This document shows, in pieces, positions 27,086-35,216 of a DNA stretch of 46,818 nt. Position numbers and translations under genes: made by a program. The notes under the pieces are model-generated. The model had not been told where the DNA came from. It searched no databases and worked only from the letters and a program-made list of their open reading frames with translations. Source of the DNA: Candidatus Zhuqueibacterota bacterium (GTDB lineage: Bacteria; Zhuqueibacterota; Zhuqueibacteria; Oceanimicrobiales; Oceanimicrobiaceae); the NCBI GenBank assembly GCA_029262005.1, contig JAJDAG010000080.1, forward strand, positions 1-46,818. The letters run 5' to 3'. The stretch's first letter is position 1; each line of letters starts with the position of its first letter.

Positions 27086-27694
27086 TTACGCTTCCTGCAA
27101 TCTTTGCCTTACAAGTCTGATATCTTCAGGCGCATCAATATCCAGCGCTTCCTCCGGGCACAACTCAACGACCTGAATTTCATTTTGATATTTTGAAAAT
27201 AGCTGCCTGGCCCCGATGTCACCTCGCAACTGCAACAAATCAGAAAATAGTGATTTACAAAAAATGGCCGGACCGGAAATACGGCCCCCCGAACTTGCAG
27301 CCACAATACGAACTTTTTTGCTCAAGAAAGTCTGAAGAAATCGGTTGATGGTTGCCGGGGCTAACAAAGGCTGATCCGCCAGGAGAATCATGGCACCGCT
27401 CACATGCCGACCCAAGGCCGCAACACCCGCGCGAATGGATGAAGCCATGCCTTCCTCATAATCACGATTATGAAGAACGGTAACATCATCTGCTTTCAAC
27501 AATTCGGTGTAAGCATCAACTTTGGCACCGGCGACTACATAAACTTCCTCAAAGCATGATTCCAAGACATGCTTCACAGTCCACTGCAAAATTGTACGGC
27601 TGCCAATGTTTGTCAAAAGCTTGTCCTGGCTCCCCATTCGACGTGACAAACCTGCAGCCAAAACAACAGCGGCAATTTCTGTGCGCCCGTTCAT
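27086..27694 (-). CDS. MobA/MocA-like nucleotidyltransferase
   Basis: A 202-residue NTP-transferase with the family N-terminus VVLAAGLSRRMGSQDKLL (nucleotide-binding loop and Lys), followed by HVLESCFEEVYVVAG, DYEEGMASSIRAGV, GAMILLADQPLLAPATI and SGGRISGPAIF. This is the pattern of molybdenum-cofactor cytidylyl/guanylyltransferases (MocA, MobA) that add CMP or GMP to molybdopterin; the ADQP motif and the neighbouring CoxG-like gene favour the xanthine-dehydrogenase-type (MCD) branch. The activity and nucleotide are not provable from sequence. It starts 31 bases after the sbcB stop, without an evident SD, so it probably belongs to the sbcB transcript. Confidence 0.85.
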   Translation of the reverse strand: MNGRTEIAAVVLAAGLSRRMGSQDKLLTNIGSRTILQWTVKHVLESCFEEVYVVAGAKVDAYTELLKADDVTVLHNRDYEEGMASSIRAGVAALGRHVSGAMILLADQPLLAPATINRFLQTFLSKKVRIVAASSGGRISGPAIFCKSLFSDLLQLRGDIGARQLFSKYQNEIQVVELCPEEALDIDAPEDIRLVRQRLQEA

Positions 27695-27725
27695 TTGTAA
27701 AACTTATTGTTGAGGAAATCCGGCA

Positions 27726-29159
27726 TCAGCCTGCGGCTTCCGGAAAATTATTTTTAATATACTTTTCGAGATCCAGCAGGGCAGACTGCTGTTTCTTATT
27801 TAAGGATTTCCTGGCACGTAAATCAGCTAATTCAACAAGCGCGGCGCCAGGTGTGAGCTTTTGCTTGCCGCGATAATCGATGAGCGCCTCCTGCTCAAAC
27901 ACTGGATTAACCCGGTAGTCATATTCTTGCCTTTCCCGGGAAAAAGCATCGCCGATTTGATCCCCATAATTTCGAAACAAAAGCCGCGAGCCAAGATCGT
28001 GCAATTGACGCCGATGAAAGCTCTTGGCCATGTCAATCTTTCGCTGCAACGGTGCACTATGAAACTGCCGGCACATTTCAACTTCATCCCGGGAATAAAA
28101 ATCTGACTGGTATAAAATCGTATCTACGTCTGCCTCGGGCACCTGACCGTAACGAAACTCGCTGTGATACTGCACCATTTTTTGCAAAAGCTCCGGATTT
28201 TTCTCCAGCCACTGCTTATTATTTTGCAATATCTGAGCATGTTCAGAGTCAAGGCCTTGCATAAAATCGTCTTTTGGCGACAAAATAATGCCTGAATCGC
28301 CAAACTTCTTACGCACGACCCATGTGTTTTTTTCAATATTTTCTGCTGTTGCTTGCATCAATTCAGGCCGGTCGAGCCGCAGCCATAAAGATTGATTATT
28401 ATAAACGCTTGAATTTCCGAGAGACAAAACCGGGGCCTGATAATTTCGTTCAGTGCCAAAGCCAGGACTGAGCAGCAAACCGAGCTTGTGATATTCCGGC
28501 AGCGCCGGACTGAATATAGGCAATTGCTCGGCGCGCCTTTGATCGATTGCCTTATTAAAATGTTCTATTCCGAAAGACCACAACGCTTGCTCCTTTGACA
28601 AGCGGCGGGCCAGCGCCACAGTGGTTTCAACATCCACCAGGGCATCATGGGAATCACCTTCAGCCAGGTCATTGGCTGCTTTTAAATTCTCAAGTTTCAG
28701 CGAGACTTTGCCATCGACTTCAGGCCACTGCAAAGCCTCTTTGCCCAAAAGTCGAAACAGAACAACAATGGGCAGCAGATCCATTCTGCTGCACTGGTTA
28801 GCGTATTGATGCGTGTAAGGCGTCAGAAGGTTTCGATAAAAGGCAAACCGCAAAAATTCATCATCAAAGCGCAGGCTGTTGTAGCCAAGACTGATGGTGC
28901 CCGGGGTGTTAAGCATAGCGTGGATCTGTTGCATCGCTTCATATTCGCACAAGCCATCAGCCACCCGCGCCGTTGAAATGCAATGAGCTGCTGTTGCCGC
29001 CGGCGAAGGAATTACGTCGGAGCGCAATTTGATCATAATTTCATGACGTTCAAGCTCAACAAACTGCATGTCCGTGCGCACAGCGGCAAACTGCAGAACC
29101 TGGTCAAATGCGTGATTGAGACCGGTGGTTTCAAGATCGTAAAAAAGGTAGGTTTGCAT
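27726..29159 (-). CDS. sbcB: Exodeoxyribonuclease I
   Basis: A 477-residue 3'-5' single-strand DNA exonuclease of the DEDD family; E. coli SbcB is 475. The first exo motif is FYDLETTG (D8, E10), followed by LGYNSLRFDDEFLRFAFYRNLLTPYTH, the third motif HDALVDVETT, the SH3-like insertion and the C-terminal helical domain ending LLDLEKYIKNNFPEAAG. It acts in mismatch and recombination repair and trims 3' ends. The ATG that begins MQTYLFYDLETTG is chosen because it agrees with the family start; the frame is open 24 codons further up with unconserved residues. It heads the series MobA-like, CoxG-like, amidohydrolases and CAP. Confidence 0.94.
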   Translation of the reverse strand: MQTYLFYDLETTGLNHAFDQVLQFAAVRTDMQFVELERHEIMIKLRSDVIPSPAATAAHCISTARVADGLCEYEAMQQIHAMLNTPGTISLGYNSLRFDDEFLRFAFYRNLLTPYTHQYANQCSRMDLLPIVVLFRLLGKEALQWPEVDGKVSLKLENLKAANDLAEGDSHDALVDVETTVALARRLSKEQALWSFGIEHFNKAIDQRRAEQLPIFSPALPEYHKLGLLLSPGFGTERNYQAPVLSLGNSSVYNNQSLWLRLDRPELMQATAENIEKNTWVVRKKFGDSGIILSPKDDFMQGLDSEHAQILQNNKQWLEKNPELLQKMVQYHSEFRYGQVPEADVDTILYQSDFYSRDEVEMCRQFHSAPLQRKIDMAKSFHRRQLHDLGSRLLFRNYGDQIGDAFSRERQEYDYRVNPVFEQEALIDYRGKQKLTPGAALVELADLRARKSLNKKQQSALLDLEKYIKNNFPEAAG

Positions 29160-29372
29160 TTTTCTCAAGGTAAAATAAAATTGATAGTACAAGCAATGTG
29201 GCGCGCGGCTGGATGTCGGCGCACGGAACATTCTTTAAACAATTAACTTTGGGAATTGCACATACCAAACCAGGTCGCAGCAAAATCCATTGTTATGTTT
29301 TATTTATTAATTGCTTAGAACTTGCCTGCTGCAACTATTCAGCCCAGCTAAAATTGATAGTTAATCATGTTC

Positions 29373-29421
29373 GTAGTCAGAGCTTGTTTTGTTTGTTTTT
29401 TCAGAGCAAGCTCGTGACTAC
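29373..29421. repeat. Long bulged inverted repeat downstream of higA
   Basis: GTAGTCAGAGCTTG (29373-29386) and CAAGCTCGTGACTAC (29407-29421) pair over 14 positions with one bulged base; the loop of 20 bases is T-rich and contains GTTTG repeats. It sits 19 bases past the higA stop and upstream of sbcB, in a 281-base gap. It lacks a T-run after the stem on either strand, so I call it a REP-like palindromic element or a protecting hairpin at the end of the toxin-antitoxin transcript. Confidence 0.6.
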
Positions 29422-29440
29422 AAGTCTTAAATTTAGGTGA

Positions 29441-30550
29441 TTAGCTGAATAGTAACTGCCCGTTTCCCCATGCGTATCTATAACGGAGATGGTTGTGCCA
29501 TGAACTTTTTAAATAACCATCATGCTGTAAACGTCCTATAACGATACCTGGCTCGATCCCCAGGCTACCTGCAAAACTTTTGATATCTTGCGGATGAAAA
29601 GCCTCTGCCTTAAGAAAAGATTTGTACTCACCTGGCGGAATTAATATATCTGCAGCAAATCTATCGGCTTCCTTCTCAGGTTTATCCGACCTTTCTTCCG
29701 GGCTATCTCCTTCTAAAAAAACAACTTGCTTGCCATGTAATAAAAGGTGGCCAATCTCATGAAAAAGACTGAACCAAAAAATATCCGCCCAACTCCCCCG
29801 AATTGTCATCATTAGGACTGCTTTGTTCGGTCCCAACCAGAAAGTAGCACCATGCAGATAAGTTTTGGGTAAATGTGGGCAGAGAACAAGTACAACGCCG
29901 GCAGCTAAAAGCGTTTGGCGAAGTTGAGGTTCAAACTTCTCTGGTGGTAACCGTGTCATGTCCACAATGGACGGCAGTGCACTTTCTAAAACATCCCTTC
30001 TGAAAGGCGCAGACTCTGTCTTTTGAGCTTGGAATTCTCCAATTCTTAACCATGCTGAAGTCGCTTCAGCCGATCGCTTCCCTGCTCCTTGTCGAAAGGC
30101 CACTTGATAACGCTTTAGGGCTGAAACATTTTTTAGTGATGTCACCCCAAAAAAACGATGCAATTCCTGGACTTTTTCCACCGCCTTGGTTTTCCTGGCG
30201 ACGAATCCCAATTTAACCAATTTCGAATAGCAAAACTTAGTGACTAAATTGCTTTCATCACGTAGTCTTTGCATTTCAAGAACTTCCTGGTTGCGAGCTA
30301 AAGTTAATCTATATTCAGCCTCCAATCCCGTCCAGATATGGGCAGGCACACCAATAACCTTTTCTAATTGCAAAGCAGTATCCGGAGTTATGGCTTTTTC
30401 ACCAGTAAAAATAGCACTTAGTTTAGGAGCAGGACGGTTCATACGCCGAGCCAGCTCATTCTTGGTCATACCCAATTCGGAAATGACTTCCTCCAGGTAC
30501 TCACCAGGTGGAATTGCCAAATCGGAGTGAGTGTGTTCTCTAATCACCAT
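29441..30550 (-). CDS. higA: HigA-type antitoxin fused to an ImmA/IrrE metallopeptidase domain
   Basis: 369 residues. Residues 12-75 form a HigA-like helix-turn-helix ([44 protein letters not shown]). The C-terminal part is an ImmA/IrrE domain with the zinc motif HEIGH at 264-268 (SLFHEIGHLLLHGK) and EKEADRFAADILIPP, the usual third ligand region. HTH-plus-ImmA/IrrE antitoxins are a known variant of HigA. The HTH part should bind the paired palindromes upstream of higB; the protease-like domain may provide stress-dependent turnover, which is inference. It overlaps the toxin by 11 bases, giving translational coupling. A GGAGG about 12 bases upstream lies inside the toxin gene. Confidence 0.88.
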   Translation of the reverse strand: MVIREHTHSDLAIPPGEYLEEVISELGMTKNELARRMNRPAPKLSAIFTGEKAITPDTALQLEKVIGVPAHIWTGLEAEYRLTLARNQEVLEMQRLRDESNLVTKFCYSKLVKLGFVARKTKAVEKVQELHRFFGVTSLKNVSALKRYQVAFRQGAGKRSAEATSAWLRIGEFQAQKTESAPFRRDVLESALPSIVDMTRLPPEKFEPQLRQTLLAAGVVLVLCPHLPKTYLHGATFWLGPNKAVLMMTIRGSWADIFWFSLFHEIGHLLLHGKQVVFLEGDSPEERSDKPEKEADRFAADILIPPGEYKSFLKAEAFHPQDIKSFAGSLGIEPGIVIGRLQHDGYLKSSWHNHLRYRYAWGNGQLLFS

Positions 30551-30842
30551 AATGTTTGCTCACCTCCTCTATGTGCGCGATCTCTAGCTTTTTCCCGTCC
30601 AAAGTGAATATCAACCTATAGAATCCCGTTAGCTTCACTGCCCACTGTCCCTGCCTGCCCCCTCTTAATGGATGGCAACGCAAACCAGGCAAAGAACAAA
30701 GTTCATTAATATCGCACGCTTGTTTTATAATATTAACGCGTTGAATGTATTTTTTCGCCACTTCTCGCCCGTAAGCTCTTTCCGCCTCACGAGATTTCTC
30801 ATACTGCTTTTGAAGTTTCCTGGTCCTGAAACGAACTTCCAA
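30540..30842 (-). CDS. higB: HigB-type RelE/ParE-superfamily toxin
   Basis: A 100-residue basic protein with the RelE/HigB core: RFRTRKLQKQYEKSREAERAYG, INELCSLPGLRCHPLRGGRQGQWAVKLTGFYRLIF and LEIAHIEEVSKHYGD. Relatives are ribosome-dependent mRNA interferases. The start is TTG: an in-frame TAA lies four codons upstream (TAA GGG TTT GGT TTG), leaving no other start, and AAGG sits about 7 bases before it. Toxin-first order and coupling to HigA are normal for higBA. A promoter flanked by two 17-bp palindromes lies 35-100 bases upstream. Confidence 0.9.
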   Translation of the reverse strand: MEVRFRTRKLQKQYEKSREAERAYGREVAKKYIQRVNIIKQACDINELCSLPGLRCHPLRGGRQGQWAVKLTGFYRLIFTLDGKKLEIAHIEEVSKHYGD

Positions 30843-30875
30843 ACCAAACCCTTAATTGTTGCCTGCCCTACAATC

Positions 30876-30892
30876 TTTACCCTTTGGGTAAA
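30876..30892. promoter_or_regulatory. higBA operator O1 (palindrome)
   Basis: TTTACCCTTTGGGTAAA is a perfect 7-bp inverted repeat around TTT. It overlaps the -10 box and predicted start point of the higBA promoter, so a bound antitoxin would block RNA polymerase. Confidence 0.85.
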
Positions 30893-30918
30893 ATACAATA
30901 AAAACAATTTTATATCAA
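30890..30918 (-). promoter_or_regulatory. higBA promoter (-35/-10)
   Basis: On the minus strand TTGATA (30918-30913) is followed after 17 bases by TATTTT (30895-30890), a reasonable sigma-70 pair. Transcription would start near 30883, giving a leader of about 40 bases to the toxin TTG start. It lies exactly between, and partly under, the two palindromes. Confidence 0.65.
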
Positions 30919-30925
30919 GTACTTT

Positions 30926-30942
30926 TTTACCTTTTAGGTAAA
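30926..30942. promoter_or_regulatory. higBA operator O2 (palindrome)
   Basis: TTTACCTTTTAGGTAAA is the same inverted repeat as O1 with one symmetric base change per arm. Its centre is 50 bp from that of O1, about five helical turns, and it abuts the -35 region. The pair is a likely HigA binding site. Confidence 0.85.
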
Positions 30943-31325
30943 GCATTTTTGCATAACACGTTCCCACATCATGACGCGCATTGAGTTTCCGGCAACCACT
31001 TAAGCAGCGCTTCGCAGCATTCAACTACAAACCGAACACCACAATGAGGCTGGAGCGAACTCCCCTGTCAAGCAATTCATCTGCTACTGCAGGCCCGGTA
31101 TAAGTTTACAATCTTTTTACTGTGGTGCAACAAAAAAGTGGTGGCAAGTCAGGGAATTTACTGTAGAGCAGCTCGGAGATATTAAACATCGCAGCCCCGG
31201 GATTAAGAAAATGCGCAACCCAGATGGGTAGGAACGGCCAATGGCTGGAAGGCAATCGTGAGTCAGAGGCTCAATTAAATATCAAAGATACGAAGCACAA
31301 ATACACTAACCGGGACATCCGGCAC
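30943..31325. other. Gap between the toxin-antitoxin operators and the secreted propeller gene
   Basis: 383 bases with no credible gene. The stretch 31150-31260 reads like coding remnant in no consistent frame. The sequence at 31270-31310 (CAAAGATACGAAGCACAAATACAC) resembles a common AT-rich intergenic element. I find no terminator for the propeller-protein gene within the first 60 bases on the minus strand. Confidence 0.35.
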
Positions 31326-33647
31326 TCACCTCATCAATATCATTTTCTTCGTTTCATGGGAACCGCCGGTCCTTAAATGATAAATATACACGCCTGAGGT
31401 AACTGCAGTACCGCTGTTGTCTTTGCCATCCCAGACAATCGTTTTTTCTCCGGCAATTTGAAATTTATTCAAAAGTATTTTTACTTTTTGTCCCTGAATA
31501 TTGTAAATGGTCAATTCAACATTCGATGCATTGGAAAGGTTGTAGGAGATTTGCGTGGACGGATTAAACGGATTTGGGTAGTTCTGCCGAAGGGTGATGG
31601 TCGTCGGTGGGACTTCTTTTGGCTCGCCGGACACTTCTCCTGTCAGTTGTTTCAAGTCAAAAGTTGCAAAATTGCGTGAAGGTTTGCCGCCGGCAAAGTG
31701 GAAGTCGCCGGCTGCGTACAACGTGTCATTCTGCACATGCAGACCTGAGACACCCCAGCCTTCAATACCACTGCCAAATGCATGCCACGCATTGCCATCC
31801 CAGAAGGCAATATTTTGTGCGGGGAAACCGTCAATCTGCTCAAAAATACCACCAGCAATAAGCAGATTTTTGTAAATGATTGTGTCAAAAATAAATCCCG
31901 ATTCCGGCATAACAGCAAATGGAGAAAACCTTGTGCCGTCCCATATTGCCAGTGAAGCTGGTAAACTCGAGCCGTCCGACTCGCGGACGCCATGAAAAGA
32001 GCCGACTACAATGACGTCCTTGATAATATGAATTCGAGCATTCCATCTCCTTAAACCAGTGTTTTCAAACCTGCCCAATTCCTGCCAGCCGCCTGTTTCC
32101 AAACGAAGAAGGCCACCTAAACCGTTAAGAGCATAAAGCTCTCCGGCGTGAAATTGTAACGCACTAATATCGCCGGTCCCGGAAATAACTTCTGAGTCTG
32201 GAATTGGTTGTAAATTTGAGCCGTCAAAACGCATCGAATAGACGCTGCCATCTTCACCATTTGCAAAATAACACAGCGAATCAATCGTTGTCAGTGCAGT
32301 AACCAGTATTGAAAAACCATTATCAAGCGGGCTCCTCCAATGATTATCATTCCAAAAGAACAGTCCGCTCTGGGCATTGGTCCCATCCGGGTTCCCCAAA
32401 AACAGCCTCTCACCCCAAATAACTGCTGTGGATTTAAAGATGGCGCTTCCCCATAACTGATGATAACGAACGGTTTGCGCGAAAGAGTCCCAGGCAGCAC
32501 CATTCCAGCGTCCATAGGGGTCGTTACTATTTAAAAGAACTATGTCCTTCCCATCTCCACACACTTCCCACACCACATCACCCGGAACACCTTTGCCTGT
32601 ATTGGATCGAGGTGTGATGTCATGCCAATTTTCCGGCTGACCTAAATATATTGAGCCTGGTTCATGTTGCCCGGAACCCCCGGTAAGCAAAATATCCTCA
32701 GCCAAATAGGCCGCATCTGTTATCCAGTTATAAGGGTACGAGAGTATATCGTGGTCAGCTTCCTTCAACTCGATGAGTCTGGTTGTAGTGCAAATAAGCC
32801 ATTTATCAAGTCTTGTATCAAAAGATTTAAAGTGCTCATGATTGCTCAACTGAACCGGCGGGCTGAAAACATCCCAGGATGTTCCGTTCCATTCAAAAGT
32901 TGAGAGAGAAGAGATACTTGTTGAATCACTTGTATCTGTAGTAATCATAAGTTTACCGTTCTTCGACATCAATTCCGACACCCCGAGCTGTTCTAAGCCT
33001 GCATCCACAGCCTGCCAGGCGTTGTTCTCCCATTTTGCTATCTTCCACTCCGGCCCCCCTTCAAAGTCCCTGTATATTGAAAAAAAGAGAGTATTTTCAT
33101 GCCAGGCCAGGTTTCTGCCATAGGCTTGTATTTTTGCGACCCGATTCCATTGAGAATTCTGCAATATGTGGACCTCTGTATTACCTGGAGAACTCGAAAC
33201 CAGATAGCTTAATGCCAGAAGATTCCCGGAAACTGCGAGTTGAACGTAATACGGACCGCCCTCATAATATGGATATTCAGCAACAACTTGCCACCTGCCG
33301 TTTTTCAAACATCGTATCTCCGGTCTTTCATTAGCTTTGAACATTCCCGCAACATACAGGGTGTCGCCGTCGAGTACCATGTCATGTATGGACTCAATAA
33401 TATCATCTTCCGGCAAGTGCTCGAACTGCCCGTCCCGATAAAGCACAATCTGGTTGTACCGCTCACCATCGATTGCCCGAAACTCGCCTGTCAAATATGC
33501 TGCGCCCGAAGGCGTCACCTCGATCTGTTCGATTGGCGCATCAAATCCCGGTACGCTGAACTGATGGCTCCAGCCTTCATTTTGGGCATTCGCTGTATTA
33601 AGCAGCAAACATATTGTAAAAAGAAAAAGTGTGCAGTGAAATGTCAT
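31326..33647 (-). CDS. Secreted kelch/propeller-like protein with C-terminal sorting (FlgD-Ig-like) domain
   Basis: 773 residues. The signal peptide is MTFHCTLFLFTICLLLNTANAQ. The body (about 30-670) is built of repeated strands such as LYVAGMFKANERPEI, LLTGGSGQHEPGSIYLG, LLIAGGIFEQIDGFPAQNIAFWDG and LYAAGDFHFAGGKPSRNFATFD, the pattern of delta-60/kelch-like beta-propellers that pair a wording NGxxW/WDGNAWHAFGSG. The tail FTLRQNYPNPFNPSTQI...VELTIYNIQGQKVK...GVYIYHLRTGG is the type A sorting / FlgD-Ig-like domain typical of FCB-group exported proteins handled by type IX-like secretion. The ATG at 33647, six bases after GAGG, is preferred to one six codons earlier that has no SD. No partner gene is adjacent. 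Confidence 0.85.
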   Translation of the reverse strand: MTFHCTLFLFTICLLLNTANAQNEGWSHQFSVPGFDAPIEQIEVTPSGAAYLTGEFRAIDGERYNQIVLYRDGQFEHLPEDDIIESIHDMVLDGDTLYVAGMFKANERPEIRCLKNGRWQVVAEYPYYEGGPYYVQLAVSGNLLALSYLVSSSPGNTEVHILQNSQWNRVAKIQAYGRNLAWHENTLFFSIYRDFEGGPEWKIAKWENNAWQAVDAGLEQLGVSELMSKNGKLMITTDTSDSTSISSLSTFEWNGTSWDVFSPPVQLSNHEHFKSFDTRLDKWLICTTTRLIELKEADHDILSYPYNWITDAAYLAEDILLTGGSGQHEPGSIYLGQPENWHDITPRSNTGKGVPGDVVWEVCGDGKDIVLLNSNDPYGRWNGAAWDSFAQTVRYHQLWGSAIFKSTAVIWGERLFLGNPDGTNAQSGLFFWNDNHWRSPLDNGFSILVTALTTIDSLCYFANGEDGSVYSMRFDGSNLQPIPDSEVISGTGDISALQFHAGELYALNGLGGLLRLETGGWQELGRFENTGLRRWNARIHIIKDVIVVGSFHGVRESDGSSLPASLAIWDGTRFSPFAVMPESGFIFDTIIYKNLLIAGGIFEQIDGFPAQNIAFWDGNAWHAFGSGIEGWGVSGLHVQNDTLYAAGDFHFAGGKPSRNFATFDLKQLTGEVSGEPKEVPPTTITLRQNYPNPFNPSTQISYNLSNASNVELTIYNIQGQKVKILLNKFQIAGEKTIVWDGKDNSGTAVTSGVYIYHLRTGGSHETKKMILMR

Positions 33648-34028
33648 TTTATACCTCAACTTCATTTTTGCTGAAAACGATGTCCAGATATTTTTGCACG
33701 CGAAAACAAGACACGATATATTCTCATTGAGCTTCCCGTGTCTTATTAAAACATTGAACTGTGAGAGACAATCAGTGATATGATACTAACATTTTACATC
33801 TGACGCAACAAAAAATGTAGTGTGCGCGCTTCACTGCCGGGAGCATATGGCGCGCTGAAACCTGTTCCACAAACAGATGCTAAGGAGTATGTTCAAAAGT
33901 GGTCAGTATCTCTTGGCAAAAAGCTCTCGTCTTTTCATCGAGTGCTTAGCACCTTTTGGGCAAAAGGCCGGCATCCATTTTTTGAGCAGACATTACTTTG
34001 GCCAAAAGCAATCAAAGGGGAATAACTT
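33648..34028. other. Intergenic region with several short palindromes
   Basis: A 381-base gap between two minus-strand genes. AGACACG (33709-33715) and CGTGTCT (33737-33743) form a 7-bp inverted repeat that may be part of the regulatory region of the propeller gene. CCTTTTGGGCAAAAGG (33952-33967) and TTTGGCCAAA (33997-34006) are short palindromes after the methyltransferase stop. None has the T-run of an intrinsic terminator. No gene or RNA is evident. Confidence 0.4.
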
Positions 34029-35216
34029 TTATGCTTCGTGCTTGCCTGACTTTTTGTATTTGCTTTTTACACTGCCTTGGTAGATGCTGAATCGATGATA
34101 TTTACATTCAAGCGGGCCGTTAAACAGCGTTAGTTTCCGGGATGGCCGCAAACCGATATGTTTCAGTCCCTCTTTGTTTGAGCTGAGAATCCAGGCTTCG
34201 TATCCGTGACACCCTTGCTTCAATTGGTCACCTATTTTCCCGTAGAGGTCAACTAAATCGTGTTGTTGCATGCGCTCACCGTATGGTGGGTTGATGATAA
34301 TAATGCCCGGGCCTGCCGGAGGCAATAAATCTTCAAACCGGGATTGGCTCAACTCAATGTGGCGGCTCAACTTAGCCCGTTTGATATTGGCATGGGCGAT
34401 CCGCACAACCCCCTTCGACATATCCGAAGCGATGATAGGCGCCTTTGGCTCAACGATTTTTGCACGGGCCTCATCGACGATTTTCTGCCACAACTTTTTA
34501 TCAAAATCAGGCCAGGTCATAAAGCCAAAATAGGAACGGCCAAGACCAGGAGCAATGTTGCAGGCCAATAACGCTGCCTCAATTGCAATGGTTCCGGAGC
34601 CACACATTGGGTCGACAAACGGGATTGTAGCGTCCCACTCTGAAAGCTGAACCAGCCCGGCGGCAAGAATTTCGTTCAGCGGCGCCTCGGACTTTTCCAG
34701 GCGGTAGCCACGTTTATGCAGTGAATCACCGGAACTATCCAGAGACAGGGTGCAAATATCATCGAAAATATGCACATTAAGTCGCAGTGTCGGCCGCACA
34801 ACATCAACTGATGGACGCCGCCCAAATTCTTTGCGGAATCGATCGACCATGGCGTCTTTGACCTTAAGCGCTGCAAACTTGGAATGTTTGAAATAATCTG
34901 ATCGCACAACGCTGTCAACGGCCAGCGTGTCGTCTACTCCCATATATTTCGTCCAGTTGATATCAGACGTTTTATCGTAGAGCTGACGCTCATTTCTCAC
35001 TCTGAACTTGGCGATGGGCTTAAGAATCCGCAGAGCCGTGCGCAGGCAGAGGTTAAGACGGTACATTGTTTCGACATTCCCGGAAAACGAAACTGCCCGC
35101 TTGCGCACATCAATTTTTTGGGCCCCGCATGTTTGCAATTCAGTTGCGAGCACTTTTTCGAGCCCGGACAAAGTCTTGGCCAGCATTTTGAAATCAGAAG
35201 CCGTTTCTGAAGCCAT
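34029..35216 (-). CDS. THUMP-domain class I RNA methyltransferase (RlmL N-terminal half type)
   Basis: 395 residues. The N-terminal THUMP domain (about 5-160) has KTLSGLEKVLATELQTCGAQ and LRTALRILKPIAKFRV; the Rossmann methyltransferase has VDPMCGSGTIAIEAALLACNIAPGLGRSYFGFMTWPDFD and the catalytic NPPYGERM motif. This is the family that makes N2-methylguanosine in 23S rRNA (G2445 in E. coli), the RlmL half of RlmKL; here the RlmK half is missing, as in many bacteria. The C-terminus is basic (KSKYKKSGKHEA). GGAG lies 5 bases before the ATG. It stands alone; the gaps on both sides exceed 350 bases. Confidence 0.92.
   Translation of the reverse strand: MASETASDFKMLAKTLSGLEKVLATELQTCGAQKIDVRKRAVSFSGNVETMYRLNLCLRTALRILKPIAKFRVRNERQLYDKTSDINWTKYMGVDDTLAVDSVVRSDYFKHSKFAALKVKDAMVDRFRKEFGRRPSVDVVRPTLRLNVHIFDDICTLSLDSSGDSLHKRGYRLEKSEAPLNEILAAGLVQLSEWDATIPFVDPMCGSGTIAIEAALLACNIAPGLGRSYFGFMTWPDFDKKLWQKIVDEARAKIVEPKAPIIASDMSKGVVRIAHANIKRAKLSRHIELSQSRFEDLLPPAGPGIIIINPPYGERMQQHDLVDLYGKIGDQLKQGCHGYEAWILSSNKEGLKHIGLRPSRKLTLFNGPLECKYHRFSIYQGSVKSKYKKSGKHEA

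Noticed and set aside
30943-31060. Possible integron attC site beside the toxin-antitoxin genes
   Set aside because: GCATAACACG and a later stretch look faintly like attC ends, but the paired R and L boxes are not present and no integrase is near.
33952-34006. Two short palindromes as a terminator after the methyltransferase gene
   Set aside because: They are 6-bp or less in stem with no T-run; position alone is not enough.
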